The notes beneath the pieces were generated by a model, which did not search any database, was not told the origin of the DNA, and saw only the letters and a list, made by a program, of their open reading frames with translations. Shown one piece after another: positions 43,074 to 54,261 of a stretch of DNA of 64,000 nucleotides. Every line of letters starts with the position of its first letter. Positions within the stretch are counted from its first letter, which is position 1. Made by a program: the position numbers and the translations under genes. Location of the stretch: assembly GCF_958979055.1 (NCBI RefSeq), contig NC_084896.1, forward strand, positions 25,670,501 to 25,734,500, read 5' to 3'. Source of the DNA: Alnus glutinosa. Taxonomy: Eukaryota; Streptophyta; Magnoliopsida; Fagales; Betulaceae.

Positions 43074-45080
43074 ATGATGGGCACCAGATCTTTCTATGAT
43101 TCACTTTTCCTATCAGCTTTCTTGCTTCATTTGTGCTTCTACTATGGAGTGGGTGCTGCTGATCCGGATATCATGTCCAATAGGAAAGCATTGGAAACAG
43201 CTTTAGGTGGTGATAGTGGCAATTATTCTGCTCCTGCACCTGCTCCTGCTCCTAAAAATGAAGACTGTCCTCCTCCCTCTCCCCCTCCTGAACTTGAATA
43301 CCCCCCACCATTGCCACCACACAATACCCCTCCACCTCTTGAACCTGAATCTCCTCCACCATTACAACCACCTCTCCCTCCTAAATCTGAATATCCCCCA
43401 CTACTGCCACCATCCCCTATCTCTCCTCCTGAACCTGAACCTGAATACCACCCACCACTGCCACCGCCCCCTATCGTTTCCCCTCCTGAACCTGAATACC
43501 ACCCACCACTGCCACAGACCCCTACCCCTCCTCCTACTGAAGTACCTGAATACCACCCACCACTTCCACAGACCCCTACCCCTCCTCCTACTGAAGTACC
43601 TGAATACCACCCACCACTGCCACAGACCCCTACCCCTCCTCCTACTGAACCTGAATACCACCCACCACTGCCACAGACCCCTACCCCTCCCCCTACTGAA
43701 CCTGAATACCACCCACCACTGCCACAGCCCCCTACCCTTTCCACTCCTGAACCTGAATGCCCCCCACCACTACCACCGCCCCCTACCCTTCCCTCTCCTG
43801 AACCTGAATCTCCCGCACCACTGCCACCGCCCCCTACCCTTTCCCCTCCTGAACCTGAATATCCCCCACCACTGCCACCGCCCCCTATCCCTCCTCCTCC
43901 TCCTGAACCTGAATGCCCCCCACCCCCACAAAGTGAGCTTAGTCCTCGACTTCAATTAGTCTACCCCATAATTCAAGATTTCAGAAAAATAATCACCTGT
44001 GACCCAAAAGGCATTTTGAAATCATGGGATCGCAAAGATAAAAACGTATGCAAATTCAAGGGCTTCTTCTGCGACATTGTTCCGAAGTACAATCAACTAG
44101 CACTTTCTGGAGTAGACTTCAACGGGTTTCGGTTTGGTGGTAAGGACGGCCAGCTCCCTCTCTCTGGCTTCATTGAAAAGTTACCCGACATTACCGTGTT
44201 CCACGCAAACTCCAACAATTTCACTGGTGGCATCCCCATTGAGATCTCCAAGCTTCCATACTTCTACGAGCTAGATCTTAGCAACAACAAGTTACATGGC
44301 CAGTTCCCAATGGAAGTTCTTGGTGCCAAACAATTGACCTTCTTGGACCTTCGTTTTAACTTTTTGTACGGCAGGGTTCCACCCCAAGTGTTCTTGCTAG
44401 ACGTTGACGTAATCTTCATCAACAACAACTATTTTGAGCATAGGCTTCCTGATAATCTTGGCTCTACACCAGCCCTATATCTCACTTTTGCCAACAACAA
44501 GTTCACTGGGCCAATCCCACCAAGCATTGGCCAAGCTAACAAAACCCTCCTTGAGGTGCTCTTCTTGAACAACAAGCTCACAGGATGCTTGCCATTTGAG
44601 ATTGGCTTCCTGAAAATGGCCACTGTTTTTGACGTGAGCATCAATTACTTGATGGGTCCAATACCCTTCTCATTTCAGTGCCTGTTTAAAATAGAGGTGC
44701 TTAACCTGGCTCGAAACCAGTTCGATGGGTCGGTCCCGGAGGCAATCTGCAAGCTGCCTAACCTTGGTGTCTTCAATTTATCAGACAACTACTTCACCCA
44801 GGTTGGCCCTAAATGCAGGAAGTTGATCAAGAAAAAGGTTCTTGATATAAAAAATAATTGCATTATAGACCTTCCAAATCAGAGATCAAAAGCTGAATGT
44901 GCTGCTTTTTTCGCCAAGCCCAAGTACCAGAAGTGCCACCACGACCAGTCCTTATATTACATTCCTTGTAAGAAGATCAAGTATTACGGAGCTCCTCTTT
45001 GTTCGTCCTACAATCATCAACCAATGGCTCCAGCCCCTTCACCACTTTCCTATGGCGCTCTTAAACCCCATAGGCTGTGA
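43074..45080 (+). CDS. LRX-like secreted LRR protein 4 with a long Tyr/Pro-rich repeat block
   Basis: Single exon, about 668 residues. ATG 43074 (or 43077) aligns with the paralogue starts; an in-frame ATG at 43050 would add eight residues but lies at the predicted transcription start. Signal peptide about 1-28. Residues about 59-284 are a proline-rich block of about eleven 17-18-residue units built on E-Y/C-H/P-PPLP-x-(T/P)P-T-PPP-x-EP; two pairs are essentially identical (EYHPPLPQTPTPPPTEVP). Unlike gene 1 it is rich in Tyr, Glu and some Cys, more like a PRP than a classic SPPPP extensin, and the tyrosines could cross-link. An N-cap (KSWDRKDKNVCKFKGFFC), about ten LRRs, a Cys hinge (KCRKL, NNCI, KAECAAFF, KCHHD) and a tail ending YGALKPHRL follow. 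It is the longest member of the array. Confidence 0.92.
   Translation: MMGTRSFYDSLFLSAFLLHLCFYYGVGAADPDIMSNRKALETALGGDSGNYSAPAPAPAPKNEDCPPPSPPPELEYPPPLPPHNTPPPLEPESPPPLQPPLPPKSEYPPLLPPSPISPPEPEPEYHPPLPPPPIVSPPEPEYHPPLPQTPTPPPTEVPEYHPPLPQTPTPPPTEVPEYHPPLPQTPTPPPTEPEYHPPLPQTPTPPPTEPEYHPPLPQPPTLSTPEPECPPPLPPPPTLPSPEPESPAPLPPPPTLSPPEPEYPPPLPPPPIPPPPPEPECPPPPQSELSPRLQLVYPIIQDFRKIITCDPKGILKSWDRKDKNVCKFKGFFCDIVPKYNQLALSGVDFNGFRFGGKDGQLPLSGFIEKLPDITVFHANSNNFTGGIPIEISKLPYFYELDLSNNKLHGQFPMEVLGAKQLTFLDLRFNFLYGRVPPQVFLLDVDVIFINNNYFEHRLPDNLGSTPALYLTFANNKFTGPIPPSIGQANKTLLEVLFLNNKLTGCLPFEIGFLKMATVFDVSINYLMGPIPFSFQCLFKIEVLNLARNQFDGSVPEAICKLPNLGVFNLSDNYFTQVGPKCRKLIKKKVLDIKNNCIIDLPNQRSKAECAAFFAKPKYQKCHHDQSLYYIPCKKIKYYGAPLCSSYNHQPMAPAPSPLSYGALKPHRL
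43340..43925 (+). repeat. Coding minisatellite, 51-54-bp units
   Basis: Tandem units, each beginning cctgaataccacccaccact or a close variant, encode the Tyr/Pro block of LRR protein 4. The central four units are almost identical and the outer ones diverge, the usual pattern of unequal exchange at the centre of an array. Confidence 0.85.
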
Positions 45081-45739
45081 TTTTCAAGCTCTAAACGATG
45101 GGTCATGGGGGCCTTTTGTAATATATATATTTGCATAAATCTGTTCTCTTTATATTGATCAAGTCATGAATAAGGCAATTAATGTGTTCTAATTTGGCTT
45201 CTCCATAACATGCAAATTCATATACTCTAATACTGAAGATTGTTGGTCAGCACTGCTAAACAAATTCATGAGATAGCGTTCATAAATCATAAGGTTAATT
45301 GTGGAGGATTTGGCTTCGTAATTTAAGCTGCTGTAGAAAAAAATAAAGAGTTCAGATTTAAACACGTATTTTTTTTGTTCATAAATCAACGGACATTTTT
45401 TTAATTTATAACGTACGTTCATGTGATAAATCTCGAAAGTTGCATTTTATGTACTCTTATTCATTGATGAATTTATAATACTAAGTGTTCCTATTTATAT
45501 GGAGGGAGTGAGAATACAAAAGAAAAAATGAGAGCTCAAATCAAATCGAATTTAAATGTATTTAAATTTGATTCGATTAGAATTAATACTAAAATCAAAT
45601 TTCATAATACATTACTAACCGGATGATTACTGTTGATCGATCCCTTGCTTATGATCAAGTCTACGCAAGTCAAGAAAGCGCATTTGTTGGACTTTTCTTT
45701 TTCCATAGCGTGCGTTGTTAATTGCTACGATAAGGAAGT

Positions 45740-45890
45740 GAAAATGAAAGATAATAACGACAGAAGTAGATGGGGATGAGGCCGCCATGAGAAAATGTTC
45801 CTTCGTCGTCTTTAATTACGTTTGTTTAAACCCTATATATATATATATATCTATATAAAAATAAAAAAAAAATAAAAAAATAAAAAAAAA

Positions 45891-45943
<53 letters not shown>

Positions 45944-46039
45944 TTTTGTTTAACTTTTCTCGGTCTTTGGTGGCTACGCTCCTACTCATGCAGACAGCCA
46001 ATCAACTGTAACTATCCGTCTCTGTCATGATTCGGACAC

Positions 46040-46060
<21 letters not shown>
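45740..46060. repeat. Paralogous intergenic block, shared with 60.89-61.26 kb
   Basis: Both places share gacagaag...gccgccatgagaaaatgttcc and the later ctttttcagg/cttttctcgg and tctctgtcatg phrases, at the same distance downstream of an LRR gene. An AT microsatellite (45894-45942) interrupts this copy. Confidence 0.5.
45894..45942. repeat. (AT)n microsatellite
   Basis: About 48 bp of pure TA repeats. Confidence 0.9.

Positions 46061-46081
<21 letters not shown>
46044..46081. repeat. Poly-T tract (38 T)
   Basis: An uninterrupted homopolymer, possibly the tail of a minus-strand retroposon. Confidence 0.85.
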
Positions 46082-46084
<3 letters not shown>

Positions 46085-48110
46085 AATATTTGGAGACGAG
46101 TAATATGCTCACAGCTAGGGTTTTGGACAAGTCTAATCGGGCTGTCATTGTTAAAATCGAGAATTAGGTCGTTTAGGTGTTGAATTCGAAAATTTCATTA
46201 CGGGAATTGCGAATTTTGTTTTCGTGGGATAAAATATGAAAAAAATTTAAAAAAATTAAATAAAATATAATTTGTTTTTAAAAAAAGTAAAATATTTTTT
46301 ATAATAATATTTAAAACAAACACACTCCAAAAAATTAAAATATGATTTCTTGTCAAGTTTTCGTAGAACTAAAAATATAATTATTTTATGTGGTAGAGAA
46401 TTATAGATTCTTTGAAAAAAAAAAAAAAAATCACAACTATCATATAATTTTCTGTTATATAGGATAAATGTACTTTTAGTTGTGTGAAAAGTTAGCAGGA
46501 AATTATATTTCCTGTTAATTTTATTTTAAGGCTAAGGTTTTAGGGACGTTTAATTAGCTGGATTTTTTTTTTATTTTTTTTAACAACATTAATTCATCAA
46601 AGAGTAGGGTTACAAAGATAATCCAGAGGTGTGAAAATCCCAACAATAAACCTAAAGCTGATAAAACAATGTCAAAATTCATAGCACAAAGAGTGTTTTT
46701 AATTCCAAATGAATCAAAAATTTCTCGACCCTATATTCTTTGGACAAAGCCAATGATAGGTCTGCATAAAGTGGTAGTAACTCCAAAACAATGAATAGCA
46801 GGAGCATGATCCTTGAAGGAGTCATCCACCCTGTCAAGAGCCACGACCCCTTTGCAAGAGTTGAGAGATCGATGAGCACTTTGTTGGAAATGGCAGCCCC
46901 TTTGCAAGGGTTGAAGAGGGGTAGGCATAACTAAAATCAGTGAAAAAGCTCTAGAGGGGTAGGGACAATTTAATGACAATGACGTGTTTTTTAAAATAAT
47001 TAATCACATGAAATTGTAATACAATATTCGATAGTCAATTTTTTTTAAAATAAAATAAAGTAAAATTGAGAAATGTAACATTTCTCGTTGCAGAATATAA
47101 AGGAGCGGATATTCTACTATCTACAACCATGTTTTAGTTATCTTTTACTGTATTCTCTTTGATTTTTTCCAAGAAGTCACAATTCATACAAGCTTTGGAG
47201 ACCATGCCAAATGTCCATATGCAAGGAGAAACCAATTAATTCCATCTACGATTATTCTTGATATCAAGCTTCCAGCTCTTCACCAAGGCCTGTTTGGCAA
47301 CTCCTTCCCTCTCTCTTTCCTCCTTTTCATTTCTCTTAAAAAACTATTATCTTCTAAACATTCTTAATTTTTTTATTTTTTATATCACATCAACAATTTT
47401 TTATTATTATTTAAATAAAAAAATCTCACTACAATATATATATATATTTTTTTCTACTTTTTCATATAAATTTTTTCAATTTTATATCACATCAATCACT
47501 TTTTATTATTACTAAAAAATAAAAAATTATCTCCCAATACGAGGAGGGGAGGAGGCTACCAAACATGCCCAAATGGGCCACCGTCCCATCACCTCCAATA
47601 TTTATTATCCAGCTACTACTTTTGAACAAGTTAGCTGCTTTGAATGCTTCAAGACGGGTCAATTTTTGTACACACTAATAGCACTAATAACTTCTTAAAT
47701 TTCATTCATTTTTTTTAGATGTAAAAAAAATTCATAAAAAATAAATAAATAAAAAAAGTTCTTTGAATTAGATTCTCTTATTGTTTCCTAAACTAAGAAA
47801 ATACCAAGAGAACTAAAAGTTGTACCTTAAATCTAGGGAAGCAAAAGTGGTTCCTTAAATATTATTTTAATATAAAAACTTTTTCTTTCCTCTCTCATTT
47901 CTTTAGCATTTATATGAAACAATATTTAAATGATTTATCTTTCTCCTAACATTTAATTTAAAGAATATTTAAATGGTATGGAGAATGGATAATGGAAGCT
48001 ATTATTAAATATATTTAAATAGAGAAGCAAAAAATAATTTAGTTTCTTAAATTGAAAAAAAGGTTTAAAATAAGCTACAGTTAATGCTCTAAGTTGTTAA
48101 ATAAGCTTAT
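46082..48110. other. Intergenic, mostly AT-rich
   Basis: No gene was recognised. The stretch 46570-46980 looks like the 3' end of a retroelement on the minus strand (a LINE-like tail with tttgatgaattaatgttgtt then T/A tract), but no domain could be named. Confidence 0.4.
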
Positions 48111-48115
48111 CACTT

Positions 48116-48300
48116 AGAGAAATGATCCCTACACTCATTTCTCACAACAGCTCCACAACAAGCTGACGTGGCTGGTAATATTTTATTTTATTTTTTTGTT
48201 TTGTTTTCTTTTCTTTTTTTAAAAAAATAATAAAATATTACCAGCCACATCAGCTTGTTGTGTGACTATTATGAGAAATGAGTGTATGGATCATTTCTCT
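48116..48300. mobile_element. Palindromic MITE, 185 bp
   Basis: The ends AGAGAAATGATCCCTACACT and AGTGTATGGATCATTTCTCT are inverted complements. Inner arms pair acaagctgacgtggctggta with taccagccacatcagcttgt. Confidence 0.75.
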
Positions 48301-48419
48301 ACCACTTATCACCTTGTATTTGAAAGTATATAGTCTCATTTATTCTCCATTTCTTACATCTATTAGAATTAAAAGTGGCCAAAGACCCCCTTGTAATTTC
48401 CTTCTCCTCCTTTTAATAA

Positions 48420-48421
<2 letters not shown>

Positions 48422-48455
<34 letters not shown>
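48422..48455. repeat. Poly-A tract (34 A)
   Basis: A homopolymer with no recognisable element body upstream. Confidence 0.85.
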
Positions 48456-48457
<2 letters not shown>

Positions 48458-48801
48458 AAAGCTTGAGGCTATGTTTTTTGTTTTGTTTTAAATATATAAT
48501 TTTAGGACTTCGCTATTTGTTATGCGTCATGCTATTCTTACTTTATTAAATTGACGTGACGGTGCCTATTTTTCTTACTATATCAGTCAAAATTTAATAA
48601 AGAAAAATCAAAATGAGCACTTTCAAAGAAAGTGGGGTAAGGTATCACATAGAATTTCTCAAAGACTTTATTGGTACAAATTAATCCAACACTAAAAGCA
48701 ATGTCAACCCTGCTTGGTATGTAATCGACTCCTTTTCCAGCAAGATCCAATTCCAAGCTTAACACATGTACTCATGGGAGTCCGAACATTTATCAACTTC
48801 A

Positions 48802-49342
48802 GTAACATCTAGATTTTATATTGGAAAGAGATAAATAATTTATATATAGTGAGTGGTATATAAAAGATAGTCATGAGTGTTAATTTTCACATTACCTAAT
48901 TATTAGGTAAAGTTAGTCTTTATGAGAGATTCTAGAGAAATTTCAATTTCACTAGTTATTTTAGAGTGATATTGCAGAATGTAGATGTGGCTAGCGTTTT
49001 TTTCTGGATCGTTACAAATAGTATCAAAGCCAAGTCATGTAGTACTGAAGCATCGCATGATACTACATGACGTAGCCCAGATAAGGACGTCAGAGATTTA
49101 AAGGAGGAAGTTTATAACACCCGAATCTCATATTGAGAAGAGATAAATAACTCACATAGAGTGAGTGGTTTATAAGAGATAGTCATGAGTACTGTTAATT
49201 TTCAAATTGCCTAGTTAATAGGTGAAAATGATGTTTATAAGAAATTTTAGAAAAATTTTAAATTGACTAATCATTTTGGGGTGATATCACGTATATGACT
49301 AGAGTTTTTATTTATTTATTTTTGTTATTACGGGTCGTGACA
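48802..49342 (+). mobile_element. TRIM (terminal-repeat retrotransposon in miniature)
   Basis: Two diverged LTRs of about 215-230 bp (48802-49016 and 49113-49342) share gagataaataactcac/atttat, agtgagtggt and gatagtcatgagt, and end in a (GG)(A/G)TCGT(T/G)ACA type end. Just inside the left LTR is TAGTATCAAAGCC, two changes from the tRNA-Met primer site. Just before the right LTR is a purine tract aaaggaggaag. There is no coding capacity. The divergence of the LTRs indicates an old copy. Confidence 0.8.
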
Positions 49343-49344
49343 AA

Positions 49345-49455
49345 TCCAAACCTCTTAACCAACTCTTTAGCATATTTGGATTGGGCCTCCTCTAATTGAC
49401 TTGTAAACCCAAAAAAATATTTGAGCTCACCAATCATGCTTATCTCAGCTGCAAA
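49345..49455 (-). mobile_element. Ty1/copia reverse transcriptase fragment
   Basis: The minus strand reads ISMIGELKYFFGF, QLEEAQSKYAKELVKRFG, a piece of the copia RT domain (usual form: SMMGEL.FFLG.QI.Q...G.F..Q.KY...LLK.F). A few residues are missing. It abuts the TRIM. Confidence 0.65.
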
Positions 49456-50929
49456 GTCATAAGCATGTGAGCTCATTGCGTAATCCAATCCCTCCCCAAA
49501 AATAAAAATAAAAAATAAAATAAAAACTAAAAAATATTTGGCAGAGAAAATCAGCTTCTCATCTGGCTCCCACCACCTACTTCTCCCAATTAAATCGGGA
49601 CACGTATTCCTATAACATTTTTGTTTCCCGTTGTTTGCGTGTAAAGAGATAGGCACATTGTTTTCGGAGAGCCCATTGGCCAATAAAATGTCCTATAAAC
49701 TGTTTAGGCAATTTATCAATTAAAGGAATTAAGTGTCCTGGATTGCAAATTACCAAACCATCTAAGTACAATTCCTTTAAAGTGATGGGAAAAGCTCTAC
49801 GTGCACATGATCTCATCGAGAACAGTTTGTAAATGCATGTGAACTTTATGCAATGTTCTCCCCTGCCTCTTCACATGGATTTGGTCTCTGCTCCCTGTGG
49901 TAAGAATGGCTCCACGTTTGCATATTGAACTACATTATCATGGCATCATCTGGTTCAAGTCTTGCCTATTTGCTAAAGCTAGGGCTCAATTGCAAAAATT
50001 CTCTATTCTTGAAGATTGCGGTGAGCCAGCGGTCCAGCTAGCGTCGTCTCTTTGGTCACATTCGAACCCTAAGATTGAGAGAGAGCGAGCCTGCTAAATG
50101 GACAAAAGCCAAACACGAAGAAACTTGTTGGGTGTGTTAGACGTGATCACTCTAATGCTTAAATTAATGACTAAGTGAAGAGAGAGTCTTCAAAGGAAGC
50201 TTGAGAAAAGTGGTGTGTACCTCTTAATATATAGAGTTTTTCTAAGGTCCGTTTGTAAGAGGAGGGCTTAAGGGAATACTAGAATTGATTTACCGCTCTA
50301 TTATTTTGTTAGGATAGATTTTCCATTTCCTCTAAGTATATCAAATGTGATTATTTTTTAGTACACCAACTTGTATGTAATAATAAGAATTAAATAAAAA
50401 AACTATAGAAAATAATCACAACATTATCTATATATAATTAAATCACCAAATAAAAGGGTGAATTAGTGGAATATAAGTATTACATAAGAACCATTTGATT
50501 AATGAGTTATAAAATTTTATAATAAATTATGTAACAATAAATTTATAAAAAGTAATATTTTAAATTAAAATACCCCAAAATTGTGGACTCTCTTAAACTT
50601 CAATCCATGTGAGCAAGTGGTGTGTTTAAGACCAAATTTTAGGACCTCAAATAGCCCGACTCCATTTAAGCTCCAAAAGTTTAAAACCAACCAATTAAAG
50701 TGAGAGGGCAGCAACCCCCAACTCGGGAAAACATTTATGGCATTGTCGCCGACACGCAAGTGAGTCAGTGGACTGACAGAATAGGAATTTTTTTAATTTT
50801 TTATGCATATGGGTTAACGCAGAAATTATATATATATATACATATATATTTGAAGAAATAAAAAATATATTGAGATAAAGGGACAAAGCAAAAATTAATA
50901 TTTTTTTTTTAGGTTAAAAATTTAATACA

Positions 50930-51690
50930 GACGGATTTGTCGAAAAATTTTTACAAATCAACTTCGAATAGTGATATGTATTCATTACATGTAAGAAGCA
51001 CACATTTATTTTTTAAAAAAGTCTATACACTCTTCTCAAACTACCACTCAATTAATTATAGTCCACCCAAATTATCAAAACAATGTCAATATCCTCTCCA
51101 ATGTCAGCAAAAAGACAAAAATAGCCTTACTATTTTTTCAACAAAACAAAAATACCCCTATAAATTCAAAAAAAGAAAATATATATATACATAATTTTTT
51201 ATTTTAAAAAAAAAATATTTTTTTTTTCAAAAAACGAAAATTTTAAATTTCTTTAAAGAAAACAAAATTTTAATTTAAAAACAACAAACGATTTTTTTTT
51301 AGTTTTTCTTTAAATTTTAAAATTTGGCCACCCTTGGTTTTTATAATTTTATGTATTTCTTTTTTCTTTTTCTTTTTCTTTTTTTCTTTTTTTTAGTTTT
51401 AGTTTTAGTTTTTTTTTTTATATATATTTTATTTTATTAAGGATATTTTAATTATTTGGGAATATTGAAAGTTTTTGGTAATTTGGAGGATAATGTAAAA
51501 ATTAAAAGTTTGGAAAAATATTGTCAATTGAATAGTAGTTTGAAGATAGTATTTGGACTTTACCTTTTTTTTAATTGTATGTGTTTCTTACATGTTTTTT
51601 TAATAGCTTAAAGAATACATGTTATTAATAGATGTTGATTTGTATGAATTTCCTATAAATTAATTTGTAGGAATTTTTTTCATTTTTTTT
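50930..51690. mobile_element. Nested inverted-repeat MITE (copy in duplication unit 1)
   Basis: The outer arms share acaaatcaacttcgaatagt with the complement of the right side (ttaatagatgttgatttgta) and ttacatgtaagaag with cttacatg. The inner arms pair actaccactcaattaattat with the complement of ttgtcaattgaatagtagtt. The corresponding copy is at 55.95-56.70 kb. Confidence 0.65.
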
Positions 51691-52760
51691 TACTGCATTT
51701 GAATAAAATAATTGAAATATCAATCAACCGTCAACAGAATGCAAACTTTACTATTGACTAAATACAAAATTTTGATTCAATGAATCAATGTAATAAGAGA
51801 TATTACACATCACACAATAAAGTTACATTAAAAAAAAAATGATAGATTTTATATTCTATAAACTTTGTGTTTGTATATATAATAAGAATCTAATATTTAG
51901 AATAGTCATTCTCTTATGAGTCATAAAAATGACGATTTTAAAAGCTATTTAATACTATAGTCTTTTATTTTTAATAAAAATTATTCTTTTTTCTTAGTAA
52001 AATATATATTTTCCATGCCACACGTACCCCAAAAGTTGAGTACTGAATGTAAACTAAAAGTTACAAAATGTAAATGAATCTGAAAGTATTGGAATAAAAA
52101 TGGAGATGGAGAGGCCCGTTAAGAGCATTCCCAATAATAACTTTTTTATAGTCATTTTCTTTCTCTACATTAAAAAAAAAAAAAAAAAAAGAAATACAAA
52201 AAATCATTTACAGCAGATACCTCATCGGTTCTTTAAGCATTGAGAATGTTATAGTTCTACCCAATATGTAAAAATTGTGTTGACATTTTGTGAAAAATGT
52301 GAGAGTAAGTACAAACTTATATTTGTAAAGAAATGATATTTAATTGATATAAGAAAAGATAAAGAAAACTATTATAGAATGTATTTGAATAGGGAAGTAT
52401 AAAATTATTTTATTTTCTAAATTTAAGAAAAAAAAAATTTTAAAAAAAAAAAGAAAAAAAAAAAAAAAAGACTACGTACTGTGAATGCTCTAAGGCAAAG
52501 AAGTGTTAAAACTGAGACAAAATTGTCTCCATCTTTTGTCCCATTGTTGAGATCATCTCCATTTCATTGTCTAGACGTACTGTTGGATTGCTTTTGTTTT
52601 TGAAGGCACGGGGATAAACTAAAAGCTTGTGAGTTGTGGCCCAAATGTAAATTTAAAAGCATATTTAATGAACTTTTTCAAAACAGGAGACGGCCTACAC
52701 GTCTGCATATGGGTCAATCTCTGCCTCTCGGAGTCTTCTTCACGTAGACTACGCATTGTC

Positions 52761-52767
52761 TATATAA
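52761..52767 (+). promoter_or_regulatory. TATA box of LRR gene 5
   Basis: TATATAA, 64 bp before the ATG, preceded by tcacgtagactacgcattgt, nearly identical to gene 6. Confidence 0.8.
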
Positions 52768-52824
52768 CTTCTTCCCCTTCATTCTATCAAATATCAAGAA
52801 GAAGATCTTGCGCACAGACAAGCG

Positions 52825-54261
52825 ATGGCTACCATCTCTTTCTTTGCTTCCCTTTTCCTTTCTACTTTCTTGCTTCATTTCTGCTTCTACTATGGGGTGG
52901 GTGCTGCTGATCCGGCTATCAGCACCAATGGGGAAGCATTCGAAATAGTTGGTGGCCGTGGTAGCAATTATCCTGAAAATAAAAACTGTCATCCTCCTCC
53001 CCCTCCTAAACCTAAATGCCCCCCAAAACCACCCCCTCCGAAACCTAAATGCCCCCCACCACTGCCACCGCCTCCCCCTCCTGAACCTGAATGCCCCCCA
53101 CCACTGCCCCCACCAAGTGGGCTTAGTCCTCGACTTGAATTAGTCTACCCCATAATTCATGATTTCAAAAATAGAATCCGCCGCGACCCAAAAGGCATTT
53201 TGAATTCATGGGATCCCAATGAAAAAGACGTATGCAAATACGAAGGCTTCTCCTGCGCAATTGTTCCGGATTACAATCAACTAGCAGTTTCTGGAGTAGA
53301 CTTCAACAGCTACCAGTTTGCTGGTGAGGAAGGGGAGGGCCTCTCTCTCTCTGGGTTCATTGAAAAGCTACCAGACATTACCGTTTTCCACGCAAACTCC
53401 AACAATTTCACTGGTGGCATCCCCAAGGAGATCTCCACCCTTAGATACTTCTACGAGCTAGACCTTAGCAACAACAATCTAGCTGGCGAGTTCCCAATTG
53501 AAGTTCTTGGTGCCAAAAACCTGACCTTCTTGGACCTCCGGTTTAACTATTTGTACGGCACGGTTCCACCCCAAGTGTTCTTGCTAGACGTGGACGTAAT
53601 CTTCATCAACAACAACAAGTTTGAGCAAAGGCTACCTGATAATCTTGGCTCTACGCCAGCCCTTTATCTCACATTTGCAAACAACAACTTCACTGGGCCA
53701 ATCCCATCAAGCATTGGCCAAGCTTACAAAACCCTCCTCGAGGTGCTCTTCTTGAACAACAAGCTCACAGGATGCTTGCCATTTCAGATTGGCTTCTTGG
53801 AAGCGGCCACTGTTTTTGATGCGAGCATCAATTGCTTGACGGGTCCAATACCCCCCTCATTTCAGTGCCTGTTTAAAATAGAGGTGCTTAACCTGGCTCA
53901 GAACCAGTTATATGGGTTTGTCCCGGAGGCAATCTGCAAGCTGCCGAACCTGGGTATCTTCAACTTATCAGACAACTACTTCACCCTGGTTGGCCCTGAA
54001 TGCCGGAAGTTGATCAACGAAAAGGTCCTCGATGTAGAAAAGAATTGCATCGTAGACCTCCCAAATCAGAGATCGAAAGCTGAATGTGCTGCATTTTACT
54101 TTGAGGCCAAGTACCGCCGGTGCCCCAACGAGCAGTCCCTAAATCACATTCCTTGTGAGAAGTATCACTCAGCTGCTCTTGGTTCGTCGTCCTATCATCA
54201 ACCAACGGTTCCAGCCCCTTCACCACTTTCCTATGGCGCCCTTAAACCGCATAGGCTCTGA
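52825..54261 (+). CDS. LRX-like secreted LRR protein 5 with short proline-rich block
   Basis: Single exon, 478 residues. Signal peptide about 1-27 (FFASLFLSTFLLHFCFYYGV). Residues about 53-98 form a short proline-rich block of CPPKPPPPKPKCPPP type, with several cysteines and lysines and no SPPPP. An N-cap (NSWDPNEKDVCKYEGFSC), about ten LRRs, a Cys hinge (ECRKL, KNCIVD, KAECAAF, RCPNEQ) and a tail ending YGALKPHRL follow. The N-terminal half of the LRR domain (LSPRLELVYPII, VPDYNQLAVSGVDF) resembles protein 4. From the GTVPPQVFLLDV repeat onward it is almost identical to protein 6. It lies in duplication copy 1. Confidence 0.93.
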   Translation: MATISFFASLFLSTFLLHFCFYYGVGAADPAISTNGEAFEIVGGRGSNYPENKNCHPPPPPKPKCPPKPPPPKPKCPPPLPPPPPPEPECPPPLPPPSGLSPRLELVYPIIHDFKNRIRRDPKGILNSWDPNEKDVCKYEGFSCAIVPDYNQLAVSGVDFNSYQFAGEEGEGLSLSGFIEKLPDITVFHANSNNFTGGIPKEISTLRYFYELDLSNNNLAGEFPIEVLGAKNLTFLDLRFNYLYGTVPPQVFLLDVDVIFINNNKFEQRLPDNLGSTPALYLTFANNNFTGPIPSSIGQAYKTLLEVLFLNNKLTGCLPFQIGFLEAATVFDASINCLTGPIPPSFQCLFKIEVLNLAQNQLYGFVPEAICKLPNLGIFNLSDNYFTLVGPECRKLINEKVLDVEKNCIVDLPNQRSKAECAAFYFEAKYRRCPNEQSLNHIPCEKYHSAALGSSSYHQPTVPAPSPLSYGALKPHRL

